Shown one piece after another: positions 22,744-34,457 of a stretch of DNA of 64,000 bases (its first letter is position 1; each line of letters starts with the position of its first letter). A program made the position numbers and the translations under genes. This stretch comes from Eutrema japonicum (taxonomy: Eukaryota > Streptophyta > Magnoliopsida > Brassicales > Brassicaceae): positions 34,849,639 through 34,913,638 of the forward strand of contig BSQW01000007.1 in the NCBI GenBank assembly GCA_030161315.1. The letters run 5' to 3'. The notes beneath the pieces are model-generated. The model worked only from the letters and a program-made list of their open reading frames with translations, made no database searches and was not told where the DNA came from.

Positions 22744-23698
22744 TTATATATCATGGTTTTTACCCTTTTAAGCCATGATATAAGTCCTTTTTATAGAGGA
22801 TTTCTAGTATTTTGGAGTCTTTTAAAGTCTTTTAGAGTCTTTTCAGGTTTTAGGTACGTTTGGAGCATTATTGGAACTCTGTTCGTCCGAGATACAAGTC
22901 TGAAACTCTGTTCAGGTTTTAGGTACTTTTGAGGGAGACAAGTCTGAAACTCTGTTCGTCCGAGAGAAGATTTCGAACCCTTGTTTTACTCTCTTCTTTA
23001 TTATTTATTCAAGTATTTATTCAGTCATGTTTATTGTCTCAATTTCCATGTTTGAGTAGATCTCCTGTTAGGTTTATGGTTCTCATAAGGGATTTCTTTG
23101 AATGCTAGGTTGATTAGTTGTTTAGGGTTCATAATCTGAATTAGTTCTTCACCTTAGGTTGTTCTCGAAGCTAATTCTAGATTGATCACCTGGAACTTAA
23201 ATCTTAGGTTAATCAATTAGGCATGACAGTGCAATTGAGTAATATGATAGAACTTAGAGTGAGCAAAATAACTATTCGCAAAGAGATTTGGTTTAGTTGT
23301 TTTGTGAACAAATTAAACTTGAACTAAAAGCTGGTTTAGACTTTAGGATTCGCAAAGAGATTTGGAATTATAGGATTTAGACTTAGATAATTCTCGCAAC
23401 GAGAGTTGGTTAATTATACTTTAGTAATTTGAGTTCAAGAGCCGTGCGTAACCTGAACCCTGATTAGTTAGTTTATCTGCACTCATTGATTTCCTGAGAA
23501 ATACCCTGAACCTATCTTTCTTCCAATCGAATTACAACTTGTTTAATTTACGTATTTGCTTTCAATTCCATTGATCACTTAGCTTAATTCCATCATTAAA
23601 ATATATTGTGTGTTTTCTTGAGTCTCTGTGGATTCGATCCCTAAGTATTACAATCGACAAAGCTTTAGTACTTTTAGGGTATTAATTTGAGCTTATCA
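22744..23698 (+). repeat. Element C 5' LTR with internal deletion
   Basis: Aligns with 56840-58025 from TATATCATGGTTTTTACCC to AATTTGAGCTTATCA. It has lost about 230-250 bases including one palindrome pair, and carries a small duplicated piece (CTGAAACTCTGTTC repeated near 22880-22950). The first dinucleotide is TT instead of TG. 955 bp against 1186 bp. Confidence 0.88.
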
Positions 23699-23857
23699 AA
23701 TTTAGCGCCGTTGCCGGAGATTCAATTCACCATTAGATTTTAGTTTGAGATTTTCGACTAAGTTCGACCAGTATCAATCGACACCCTAGTGGTATCGGTC
23801 GATACATGTCGTGAATTTTTGAGTTACTTACGTTCTTGACTTTTGTGTTTCAGGTGC
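23699..23857 (+). promoter_or_regulatory. Element C leader with degraded PBS
   Basis: Directly after the LTR comes AATTTAGCGCCGTTGCC, one base away from the intact PBS at 58030. The leader then holds one palindrome pair (23771-23805) and a TTTCAG acceptor-like site just before the gag ATG at 23858. Confidence 0.75.
23771..23805. repeat. 21-bp-spaced palindrome pair, leader
   Basis: GTATCAATCGACAC at 23771 and GTATCGGTCGATAC at 23792, separated by seven bases; start-to-start 21 bp. Confidence 0.85.
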
Positions 23858-24629
23858 ATGCCTAATCGTGAAACCAGAAAGAACAAGAGCACTCCACTAG
23901 TTAATATATCGTTAGAGAAGCTAGCACTTTTGGAACGCACAAACAGAAAAGAAAAGAAGCCAGCAGAGATGAACTACAATCCAGTGGTTTTAGTTCAAGA
24001 TGCAGCTGGTGCTTACAGAGACCAAGAGGGTCAATTGTGCAATGAGAGAGGGAAACGATTGGATGGAGAGGGGAACATCATCCCACCTCATGTTGTTGTC
24101 GAGGAGATTATCGTTGGAAATGCTGCGAATGAAGGGAATGTTGTGGCTAATCGTGGGAGGACGCTTGGTGAGCACAATAGACCTGATCAGTTCTATGTCA
24201 ATTGAGCTGCGATTCGCATTCCAACTTTTCAGAGGAATGACTTTGAGCTGAAACCTGCGTACTACGCTCTTGTGAGTCTGCATCTTTTCCATGGTCTATC
24301 TCATAAACATCCAATTGATCATATCGAGAGGTTTGAGGATTTGGTCACTGGTATGAAGTACAATGGAGTGCCCAATGAGTACCTCTTCTGCAAGCTGTTT
24401 CCATACTCTCTTTATGGGGAAGCATTTGCCCCCTGGTTCACTAACTACATGGGATGAGACGAAGAATGCGTTCTTGAATAATTTCTATGATGATGCGAGA
24501 TCCGAGGAGCTTAGGAACATGATTTCTCAGTTTTCTCAAGGTCCGACAGAGGCATTCAAGGCTACTTGGATTCATTTCAGGTCATATCAGAGATACTGTC
24601 TGCACCATGGGTTCACTCAGGTTAAGCTG
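23858..24629 (+). pseudogene. Element C gag, N-terminal block (Retrotrans_gag)
   Basis: From ATG 23858 (MPNRETRKNKSTPLVN) the frame runs to a stop at 24203-24205, where CCGAGC of the second copy reads TTGAGC. Beyond it the capsid-like domain continues: AAIRIPTFQRNDFELKPAYY, DHIERFEDLVTGMKYNGVPN, an 18-base deletion with a shift near 24422, and NAFLNNFYDDARSEELRNMI. It ends in HHGFTQVKL exactly where composite D is inserted. Gag forms the virus-like particle. The remainder continues at 49757. Confidence 0.82.
24625..24629. repeat. 5-bp target duplication of composite D, left (AGCTG)
   Basis: AGCTG precedes TGATGTGTCC. The same five bases follow ...TTTATCA at 49752-49756. Gag continues in register (QVKL to LLGTFYRG) once D is removed. 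Confidence 0.93.
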
Positions 24630-27311
24630 TGATGTGTCCATAATTTGCATAGTTTAAGCATGCATATCATGTAGGTTTTAGATTATTTACTTGGATCTTC
24701 ATGGCATTTCATACTTTGTTTGTCTCACTTAGAGTATTAGGAGCTGCATTAGGTCCTAGTGAGTCTTTTGCATGTCTTTGAGGAGTTTTCTAGGTGTTTG
24801 GAGACACTTGGTGGCGTTTGGAGATTTGGTGCTTAAAGACTAGAGAGGAACCATCCGAAACGTCTCAAAGAACCGATCAGAAGAAGGCGATTCGATTTGA
24901 TCCAGCTCTTGGAGTCTTCATGAGAGTTGTAGCCCGATGAGTCCTCTAACCATAGGAGTTGGAATGAAGTCATTCGGACGTGTGGTTTGCAAGATATGAC
25001 TGATTTACCAGAGATAGATCCGCCTGGCCGAGACGGTTTCTTCAATGCCGAGGTCACTGGTCGGTGCAACTGCTCAGTGTGGAAACAGAGGGAAAATTTC
25101 TTAGCACCGACGTGTGGTACCGAGGAGTGACGTCGGTAGTGAAGGGTCTTCACTCCGAATTAGCCTCGGTGGTCTTCACCAAAGTTGTAGAGGAGTGCAT
25201 CAGCTTTACACATGAGTTTGAATCGGGTTATTTGGACATATGAATAGGGAGAAGATGAAAGTATGTCCGTCTGGCCGAGAGAAGATGAAACCGTCCAAAT
25301 AACCGAAACAACGAAGGCCTTCCGATATGAAACAACTCCAGTGGTCTTCATGAAACTTGTATAGGAGTGAATTAGATTTACACAGGAGTTTGAATCATAC
25401 AATTTGGACCTCTGGATCGGATTTTATGGCCAAGACACTGAAGCATGATCTGCCTGGCCAAGAAGAGATGACATCGTCCAATGAACCGGTAAAACGAAGT
25501 TCTTCCGATCATATTCAGCCTCTCCGGCCTTCATAAAAGTTGTCGAGAGAATAGTTAGCTGTTCATACAAGTGAAAATCATGTCATTTGGACATCAGGCT
25601 AGGGAGATGCCTCGAATTTATCGTCCATAGGAGTTGGAATCAAGTCATTCGGACGTGTGGTTTGAGAGATATGGCTGATTTACCAGAGACAGGTCCGCCT
25701 GGCCGAGACGGTTTCTTCAATACCGAGGTCACTGGTCGGTACAACTGCTCGGTGTGGAAACAGAGGGAAAATTCCCTTAGTACCGATGTACAATATCGAT
25801 TTGTGACATCGGTATTAAAGGGTCTCCACTCCGAATTAGCCTCCGTGGTCTTCACCAAAGTTGTAGAGGAGTGAATCAACTTTACACAGGAGTTTGAATC
25901 GGGTTATTTGACCATATGGATAGGGAGATAAGACGGATTTACTAAAGGTATATCCGTCTTGTCGAGAGAAGATGACACCGTCCAAATAACCGGAAAAACG
26001 AAGGCTTTCCGATATGAATCAACTCAAACGATCTTCATAAGAGTTGTATAGGGACGAGATAGCTGTCTACTGGACTTGGATTCAGGTCATTAGGATGTCA
26101 GGTTCAAGAGTTATGACCGATTCACTTAATACGTACCAAAGACTTGACCGGGTCAAAACCCGGTTTGTTCCGGGTTGACCCAGTCCGACCCGGTCCGACA
26201 CAAACTCATTTAAATATTGAAAACCCTATTTCTTTTAGATCTAAGTTTTTTTCTTTCTAGAGTTGGGTTTATCCCAAACTCTTCTTATGATTTTGAGAGG
26301 GATTTTGATTGTTCTTCATACAAATGCCACTCTAGAGAAGATTTCTTCACCCTTATCTTTATATTAATGCATATTTTTTACCTTTATTTCTTCTTCTTTT
26401 ATGTTCTTCATATTTAGGCCTTAGGCCCCTTTTTGTTGGATCTTAGATTTAGCTTGATTTAGATGGTTTGATGGTTGATTGTTGATGCTTAGGACTAGAT
26501 AAACATTTGTTCTCATGTTAGGAAGGATCTAAATGCTATGATTGAATTGAAAACTCATTTTATAGAACTTAGACATTTCATGCACACAAGGTGTTCGATG
26601 AAAAGTCTAGAAAATTTCTAAGCATGCTTTTCATTCTAAGTGATTGGTGGATGCTGACTTTAGGATGAATTGTTGAATAAAATGGACTTGTGGTAAACTA
26701 TGGATTATCTAAGTGATCGGTGGATGCTGACTTTAGATGATTCATACAATGATTAGTGTCATGGAAGTGTTCCATGTCATAAGAATAAATGTGCATTGAA
26801 TGTTTAGGCATCGTTAGTCAATTGTCTTGATGGTTAGATGATGATAATTTAGGTTGATTCTTGTTAGGTCCTTCACTTAGGTTGACCTAAAAGCTAGTTT
26901 TGGATTGATAGATCAAAGCTAGAGCTTAAGCATTTCATGCCCGATAGGTGTTCGATGAAATGCTTGAACCAAACCTTTTGTGAGCTTTTCATGCATAGCC
27001 AACGAGAGTTGATGTCTAGGGTGATTAGTGAACTAAGTGGGATTAGAGATTAAAGCTTGTTAATCATCTTATCACAAACGAGAGTTTGATCTTGATTTGG
27101 TGATTAACAAAGTGATTAGTGCCACGACGGTGGATTAGTCATAATTGTGAATTCCATGTTCTAGGATAGTGTTTAATTCAATCTTTATCATCATTGTTTG
27201 TTCAATAATCATCTTCTTGATAGTTAATTCATTTTCCAACAATTCTACCTTTTGTTTTCTTTCTTGCATTTGTTTCTTTTCCCATAAACATAAAAACCCA
27301 AAAGATTTGCT

Positions 27312-29800
27312 CACTACAAGAAAACAAGGCGATTCCCGACCGGAATTTTGACCGAAAAAAACGGTCAGAAATTTCCGACCGTTTTCCGACTAAATACCGA
27401 TGGAATAAATTCGTTCGGAAACCGGTCGGAAATTCCGAACATTTTTGTCCCGTCGGAAATTGTTCCGAAATTCCCGACCGATTTTTGGCGATATAGAGAC
27501 ATGTCATATATGGTCGGAAATCGGTCGGAACTTCCGATTTAATATTTTTTACAAACATAAAATAAGCGTGTTGCTATACATTTAAAAGATGTGTTCTCAC
27601 CCCCCCCCCCCCCCCCCCGTCGGTAATCGGTCAGGAATTCCCGACGAATTCCTGACCATTTGTGGTTTCGAAACCTCAAATGGTAAAAATTTGATTACGT
27701 TTATTATTGCTAAGGTTAGATATGATATATTGAAAGAATTCAATGTTAAAATATCTTAATAATCATTCTTTTAAGCTTTTAATCAAAACCCGACAAGAAC
27801 CAATAAGTGTGAGTATAAGTTATATGTATCGTTATGAAATTTTACACTCGTTCTCGAATCGATTCATATAAATCGTCATATGATCCATTTTATGTTTACC
27901 TATTAAGTTAGTTGTTAGTAAATAAGATTAGTAGATGTTTCTTAAACCCTATATGATTTTTAAATTTAGGATTTCATACCCTAAACCCTATATGGTCGGA
28001 ATTTGATCAGAAATTTCCGACCAATTAAGATTTATGGTATGAAATACTAATATTCGAAAATTTCTAAGTGTTTATAAACTTGTGTGGTATAAATTGTTAA
28101 TTTTAAGTGTTTATACACTTAGCATTTTATAAATGATATTTTGACACTTCTCATTTTATACTTAACATTTTTTGGAAGATATTCATATATGGTCGGAATT
28201 TGGTCTGAAATCCCAACCATTTTCCGACGGCATTGAGCATTTTTTGGAAAATCTTCATATACGGTCGGAAATTGGTCGGGATTTCCGACCAAATTCAGAC
28301 GGGGTTTATAAAACGAGTCAAACGAAAGCCTTCCCGATGGATTTCGCTTGGAAACTCTTGATGAAAGTCATGCGAAATTGAAATAGCTTTCCAACTCAAG
28401 TATATTCATGTCATTACAATCAGCGGTTCAGGAGATACGGGAGATTTATTGCAGATATGTCACTGTCGGAAAATGCAGAGCCAATCCGAATCAGCTTAAA
28501 GATCATGTCGGATGGAAATCTTCCCATGCCCAGTTTAATATCAAATCTTGCAGACAGATTTGAAATTGAGTTATCTTTCCAATGAGGGTGGTTTCAGCTC
28601 ATTCCTTGTAATATTCCAGGAGTTATCGCCGATTTAGTGGACACATATCAGCATTTTTCAGAAAATCTTCATATATGGTCGGAAATTGGTCGGAAAACTT
28701 TCAGTATTTCCGACCAAATTTCGACCATTTGGGGTTTCGAAACCTCAAATGGGAAAATTTTAATTTGGGCTATGTTTGCTATGGTTAGATATGATCTTTT
28801 GAAAACTACAATGTCCATATATCTTAAGTATCACTATTTACGGACATATAGTAAAGACCGTACAAGAAACCGAAAAGTATAAGTATAAGGTCAATGTTTC
28901 ATTATGAGAGGTTTAACATAATCTACTTTCAATTTATAAAAACATCATATACTCTATTAAATGTTTATTTTGTCATATATTTGTAAGACATAAGATGTTT
29001 ACATGTTTTTTAAACAGTATACAGTTTGTAAATTAAGAATTTTAAACCCTAAACCCTATATGGTCGGAAATTGGTCGGTAATTCTAGGAATTTCAGTCTA
29101 ATTTCCGACCAATTTGAATAAATGGTTGGAAATTGGTCGGAAATTACAAGGAAATTCTAAAGTCTTATGTTGGATTTATAAACCCTAAACCCCATATAAA
29201 ATACTAATTTTTATAAATTTCAAAGTTTAATGTTGGATTTATAAACACTTAGCATTAATAAACCCTAAACCCTATTTGATCGGAAATTGGTCGGAATTTC
29301 CAAGGAATTACCGACCAATTTCCGACCGATATGAGCATTTTAGAAAAAAATGCTAAGTGTTTATAAATCCAACACCCAATCGAAAAAAATGCAAAGTGTT
29401 TACAATTTTTTGTAAATTTAAAATAGGGGTTAGTGTTTAGAATTTCAAATGCTAAGTGTTTAGATTTTTAAACCCTAAACCCTATATGGTCGTAATTTAG
29501 TCGGAAAATCTTAGGAATTTCCGACCAATTTCCGACCAATATGAATAAATGGTCGGAAATTGGTCGGAAATTTACAAATTCTAAAGTTTTCTTGGATTTA
29601 TAAACCCTAAACCCTATATGAAATACTAATTTTTATAAATTTCAAAGTTTTATGTTGGATTTATAAACACTTAGCATTTATACACTCTAAACCCTATATG
29701 GTCGGAAATTGGTCGGAAATTCTAAAGAATTACCGACCAATTTCCGACCAACCCCAAAACAAACCCGGGAAACCTTACCGCGAAATGAAAAGTGAGGCGG
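27312..29800. repeat. CACTA-F left subterminal region
   Basis: Repeated GGTCGGAAATTGGTCGGAATT and TTCCGACCAATTTCCGACC, several times with AAACCCTAAACCCTATATGG between (28000, 29050, 29270, 29475, 29605 and 29690 regions). A middle piece, about 28320-28640, has no such motifs and resembles the style of the retroelement LTRs; it may be captured. No gene. Confidence 0.78.
27602..27618. repeat. Poly-C run
   Basis: A run of about 17 C after TGTTCTCA, at the start of a CGTCGGTAATCGG motif. Runs of this length are often mis-sized by sequencing. Confidence 0.9.
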
Positions 29801-29969
29801 TTTATTTTTTTTCATAAACCGACCGATTTCCGACCGTATGGGTTGGTCTGAAATAAATAGATCTAAAACCCATATTTTTCTTCTTCTTCCTCACATCTCG
29901 TCTCTTCGTCTCTTCTCTTCGTCTCTCTCTCTCCGGCGATTCTCCCTCCGCCGTCTGCTCTCACCGCCG

Positions 29970-31049
29970 ATGTTCTCTTGTCACGGTAAGTCTTCTCTCC
30001 CTCTTCTCTTCCTCTTTTCTTCCTCTTCTCCTCTTCTCTTCCTCTCTTCTCTTGTACTCAAGGTAATTTTTTTTTTTTTTTGTAAATTAGGTCTTCACGG
30101 AGCCGCCGGAGCCGCCATCCGCCGGAGAATTCTGTCCTCCTCCGCCGCCTCCTTCATCTATCACCATGTAAGCCATGCATAAGGATGTTAGTTGTTAGGA
30201 TTTGTTGGTTTTGTGAGATTTGTAGTTAGATTAGTTAGATTTGTGGTTAGATTTGTTGTTAGATTTGAGTTGAGATTTGAGTTTAGGTTAGATTTGTTTA
30301 TGTTTTGTTAGATTTGTTTAATTTTAATTTTTGTTTTGAATAGTTATATAAAACTTGATTAATTTTATAATTTTCATAAGATTTTTTTTTTTTTAGTTTC
30401 ATTATTAAACCTATGAAAAAATTGTTTTTAGATTAAAAAACCAAAAATATATTTTTAAAATTTTATAAAAATCGTTTTTAGCATTTTTTGAAAAGAATAA
30501 TTTTTTCTTTGTTATTTAAAACGTTTGAAAAAAATAATTTATTCGTTTTTTTGCATAAAAAACGTTTTATGAATTTTTATTATTATTATAAAAACCGTTT
30601 CGAGAATTTTCATAACTTTTTCGGGGTTTTTGAAATATATCGTGTTTTTTGTAATTTTTTCTGGTTTTTGGTATTTTTTGCGTTTTTGTGAATAGTTTGT
30701 GGTTTTTGGTATTTTTGTGAATATTTTCCGGTTTTAGGTATTTTTTTGCCTTTTTGTGAATATTTTCCGGTTTTGGTATTTTTTCTGGTTTTATTTATAG
30801 TTTACGTTTGCATTTAATATCTAACTAAGTTTGCGTTTTTTTTGTAGGACGTACGAGGGTTTCGCTAACATGCATCTCGGTGGTTCGCCTCGAGAGATGC
30901 AACCACCTAGACATAGCGGTGGTTCAAGTCGAGGCACACAACCACCAAGTCCCGCTGGATCGACTATCCCGGAGTCGCAGAGTCAAGCTCCTCGAGTCCT
31001 CACCATCGAGGAGTTAGTCCAACAACCGGGCCAATATTTTAATGTTTAA
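29970..31049 (+). pseudogene. Remnant of CACTA accessory gene in F
   Basis: A CT-rich leader (29875-29965) precedes ATGTTCTCTTGTCACG and a GTAAGT donor. A second piece after 30090 and a long T-rich intron follow. The last piece after a TTTTGTAG acceptor (30848) reads from ATG 30870 MHLGGSPREMQPP, a Pro/Ser/Gln-rich stretch, then APRVLTIEELVQQPGQYFNV and a stop. The frame does not hold cleanly across the last junction (a TAA appears), so either splicing differs or the gene is broken. The exon layout and Pro/Gln-rich N-terminus resemble the accessory protein of element B; the conserved core is absent. Confidence 0.5.
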
Positions 31050-31139
31050 TATTAATTTTCATTTTCATTTTCGAATTAATGAAATTAAGTTAAATTAATT
31101 AATCAAAATTCAAAATTTTTCAAAATAATTTCGAATTAC

Positions 31140-31577
31140 AGTATTTCAAGTTGGTCGGAATTTGGTCGGGATATAGGTTGGTCGGAATTTGGTCAGAATT
31201 TAGGGTGGTCGGAATTTAGGTTAATCGGAATTTGGTCAGAATTTAGGTTGGTCGGAATATGGTCGGAAACCGTCCGGAATGCGGATGGTCGGTGTTTGGT
31301 CGGAAAAAAGTATGGTCGGTATTTGGTCGGAAATAAGTTAGTCGGACTATTGTCGGTAACTCGTCGGGTATTACCCGACGCTTTATAACGTCGGTAATTG
31401 GTCGGGAAAATAATGGTCGGTAATCTGTCGGAAATTCCAGACCAATTTCCGACCAATATTGATTTCCGACGCAATAGTCCCGAAGAGCCAAATCGGTCGG
31501 AAATTGGTCGGGAAAGCCATTTTTCGACGGTTTTCCGAACGATATAGCCGTCGGAAATCGGCTGTTTTCTTGTAGTG
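31140..31577. repeat. CACTA-F right subterminal repeats
   Basis: TTGGTCGGAATTTGGTCGG and relatives repeat at 20-40 bp steps up to the terminal TTTTCTTGTAGTG. Confidence 0.85.
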
Positions 31578-31689
31578 AAAATTCATGTATTCTTGGTACA
31601 TTGATATTAACCTCTTTTGTTCGATACCTCTTATACTACCTAGTATTTAGAGTAATTGATATGAGTTTAACGAAAAATCCTATGTATCA

Positions 31690-31811
31690 ATTTGGCGCCG
31701 TTGCCAATTGGGTCTAGCTTTCAACATTAGGATTTTACTTCTTTTTGAGATTAAGCCTTTTTCTTATCTTTTGGTTACTAATCTTTCTTTCAAGCTCTCT
31801 CTTGTAGGTAC
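31690..31811 (+). promoter_or_regulatory. D1 leader and PBS
   Basis: LTR1 ends ...GTATCA, followed by ATT and TGGCGCCGTTGCC (31693-31705), complementary to a plant tRNA-Asp 3' end. The leader is about 120 bases with a CTTGTAG acceptor-like site before the gag ATG at 31812. Confidence 0.85.
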
Positions 31812-34457
31812 ATGAACACAAGAGCTAGAGGTGTACACAACCTTGTTGAAACAATCGACAACATACACCTCTTGGACCGTGGGGTTAGAGAAAGGAGAGA
31901 AAGAAGGCGTGCTCAACACATTGAGAGGTTGGGTATGGATATAGAGAATGAAAACGTCGACCAAGTTCCACATCAAGGAGCATATGGTGGTAATGGAAAC
32001 CACCACCCACCCGCCCATAATGCTAGAGCTCAAAACGTTGTTGGAGCGGGTGATGCGGCAAATGCTAATGTCAACCGCCAAGGGATTCATGCACCACCGG
32101 TTGAATGCAATGACTTTGAGGTCAAAGCAAGCTTCATCAACATGGTGCAAAGTAACAAGTTTCATGGCCTTGCGGTAGAAGACCCTCTTGATCATTTGGA
32201 TCACTTTGACCGTATTTGTAGCTTGACAAAGATGAATGGAGTGTCGGAGGATAGCTTCAAGTTAAGGTTGTTTCCTTTTTCTCTTGGAGACAAGGCAAAG
32301 CAATGGGAAAAGAACCTCCCACAAGGTTCCATCACCTCTTGGAATCAATGTAAAACCTCCTTCCTTGCCAAGTTCTTCTCCCACTCAAGAACGGTAAAGC
32401 TAAGGAACGAGATATCAAGCTTCACTCAAAGAGCGAATGAGAGCTTCAATGAAGCATGGGAGCGGTTTAGGAGCTATACATCGCAATGCCCTCATCATGG
32501 ATTTTTGGATGCCTCACTCCTAAGCACTCTATACCGTGGAGCATTGCCCAAGATCCGCATGTTGCTTGACACCGCCTGTAATTGAAGCTTCTTGGGCAAA
32601 GAAGTGAATGAAGCAATGGAGTTGGTAGAGAACCTTGCATTGAGTTATGGCACTTATGGTGATGACTATGACCGGTCTACAAGAGCCACAAGTGACTTTG
32701 AGGAGCAAAAGCGAACCAAAGCCATGATGGCTCTCCATGAGAGGTTAGATAAGCAATCATCCATGATGGAGAAGAAAGCTACCATGATGGACAAGCTTCT
32801 CAATGCTTCCACTAAACTGGTTCACTTCGTTGGTGAAGAAATGGTGGATTTGAGCAATACCGAAGAAGTGCATTACATTGGGAACAATGGTGGCTATCAA
32901 AGAGGTTTCAACAACACCTATGGCAACCAAAGTCAAGCCAATCTTAATCACCAACAAAGCTATGCTCCCAAAAACAACTTCCAACCAAACCAAGGTGGTT
33001 ATCAACAAATATTTGCCCCACAATCTCAAGGCACTAACTCCATGCCTCAAGACTTTGATGTGAAAAATGTTCTTCAACAACTTCTCCAAGGCTAAGCAAG
33101 TGGAGCATTGAATATAAGCAAGAAGATGGAGGAAATAAATACCAAGATAGCTTGCTCATACAATGATCTCCATAAGAACCTTGAGGCATTGAGTTCCAAA
33201 GTGCAAGAAATGGAGACCAAGGGAAACAATGGAGACAAAGTACAACAAAGCTCTTCAAATGGGAAAGCAAAGGAGTATTGCAATGCCATCTTCTCAAAGG
33301 AGCCACGTCCCATCGAAGATCATGAAGCCTCCACTAATGAGATTGAGCTTCTACTCTATGGATCTCAATCTCCCTTGAAGCTCAATGAGGACATTAAGGA
33401 ACAAGGTGGGGGAGTGACCCTTGAGAAGAATGAGAACGTGACCTTAGTTGAATGCAAAGACTCACCAAGCTCAACTAGGATCAAGTCTAAGTCTCTCCCC
33501 AAGCTTGGTAATCCCGGTAAATTCTCTATAGCTTGCTCTCTTGGAGATTTGGAGATTGAGGATGCTTTGTGTGATTCTGGGTCAAGTGTGAACGTCATGT
33601 CCCATGAGATGCTCAAGAGCCTTGGTATAAGAACCCTTGCCTATCATCCATCACCTATCACCTTTGGAGATGCTTCTTCAAGGAAGCTACTTGGTCTCCT
33701 CGAAGACTATCCACTCAAGGTTGGGAATTGCATAGTCCCAACGGACTTTGTGGTCATGGAGATGAGAAAAACCAACAAGCTCCCTCTTCTCCTTGGAACC
33801 CCGTTCCTACTCACTACCGGTAATAGAATGGACTTCAAAGAGCAAAGGGTAGTTCTCTTGAATGTGGATGATAAAGTGTTCTACCAAATGAGGACTTCTT
33901 CTAATAAAATTTGTGGTACAATCACCATGAAGGATGATGAGTCTCAAGAAGAAGAAATATTATATGTGGGTAGATGTGATATGGTTGAAGAAGCTCCACC
34001 CCCAAAGGTCTATGAAGAGGAAGAGAAGTCTCTTGAGATAAAAGATTTGGGTAATGGTAATGACAAGGAAGCTTCGGAAGTTGACATGATCACTTATTTG
34101 GAACCGATCCGTCCCACCACAATGGAGAAGGACGTTGAGGGTAGCAAGGGCGCAAAGAAGAAGACAAAAGCCAAGGCTACGATGCGAAACGGATCGAGTA
34201 AGCATCATGGGTTTAAATCTGAGCCGAGCCAACCTTCTATGATGACTCTCACTCCTTGGAAGCACAAGGATGGAGTGATTGAGTACAAGATCAAATGCAA
34301 AGGCCGATCCAAGCCCTTTGCCTCGGCCAAGGCAATCCTCACTCCCGAGCTCAAAGCAAAAGGAGAAGCCGGTCTTGAAGAGGTAATGAGCAAGGTGCTC
34401 AAGCTCGAGCTTAAAGATCCGCCTTGGAGTGCTCACACTCCTCTCTCACCCGCCTAA
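31812..34457 (+). pseudogene. D1 gag-protease with conserved tail, no RT
   Basis: One frame of 882 codons broken only by TGA at 32583-32585 and TAA at 33093-33095. Start MNTRARGVHNLVETIDNIHL. Capsid-type Retrotrans_gag region: VKASFINMVQSNKFHGLAVE, DHFDRICSLTKMNGVSEDSF, RANESFNEAWERFRSYTSQC. A Gln/Asn-rich middle follows. The retropepsin-like domain has the catalytic DSG intact (EDALCDSGSSVNVMSHEM) and the partner LPLLLGTPFLL. After the protease comes a charged linker and a Lys-rich tail (SKGAKKKTKAKATMRN, then WKHKDGVIEYKIKCKGRSKP) ending HTPLSPA and stop. There is no reverse transcriptase, RNase H or integrase. Only two substitutions separate it from an open frame. A second copy at 43917-45841 shares the whole layout. 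Confidence 0.85.

Larger units (their letters stand above)
27312..31577 (+). mobile_element. CACTA derivative F inside LTR1
   Basis: Left end CACTACAAGAAAACAAGG; right end on the minus strand CACTACAAGAAAACAGCC. The body has dozens of TTGGTCGGAAATTTCCGACC-type subterminal motifs in both orientations. It lacks transposase and keeps only the start of an accessory-type gene, so it is non-autonomous. The flanking triplets are GCT and AAA, not a duplication. Against LTR E the target has lost about 10-14 bases (CTAGATTAGG) at the join. Confidence 0.88.
24630..31689 (+). repeat. LTR1 of D, chimera of D-type and E-type LTRs
   Basis: 24630-25622 matches the first half of LTR2 and LTR3 (TGATGTGTCCATAATTTGC onward to GCCTCGAATTTATCG). 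From 25623 the sequence switches to that of LTR E after about 41127 (GTTGGAATCAAGTCATTCGG onward) and stays E-like to its end at 31689 (ATGTATCA). The switch repeats a ~150-bp module (CGGACGTGTGGTTTGAGAGA) that both LTR types carry once. CACTA F occupies 27312-31577. Without F the LTR is about 2.8 kb, longer than either parent. Confidence 0.82.

Noticed and set aside
24833..25153. Minus-strand frame in LTR1, repeated in other LTRs (36598, 47986)
   Set aside because: Several LTR copies keep a similar frame, but it recurs only because the LTR is duplicated; it has no family features and is open by chance in a GC-richer part.
27602..27618. Poly-C run as a functional element
   Set aside because: Most likely a slippage product or a sequencing-length artefact inside a CACTA subterminal region.
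29838..30182. Leu/Ser-rich open frame resembling a membrane protein
   Set aside because: It lies in the CT-rich leader of the CACTA-F gene remnant; hydrophobic content comes from pyrimidine runs.
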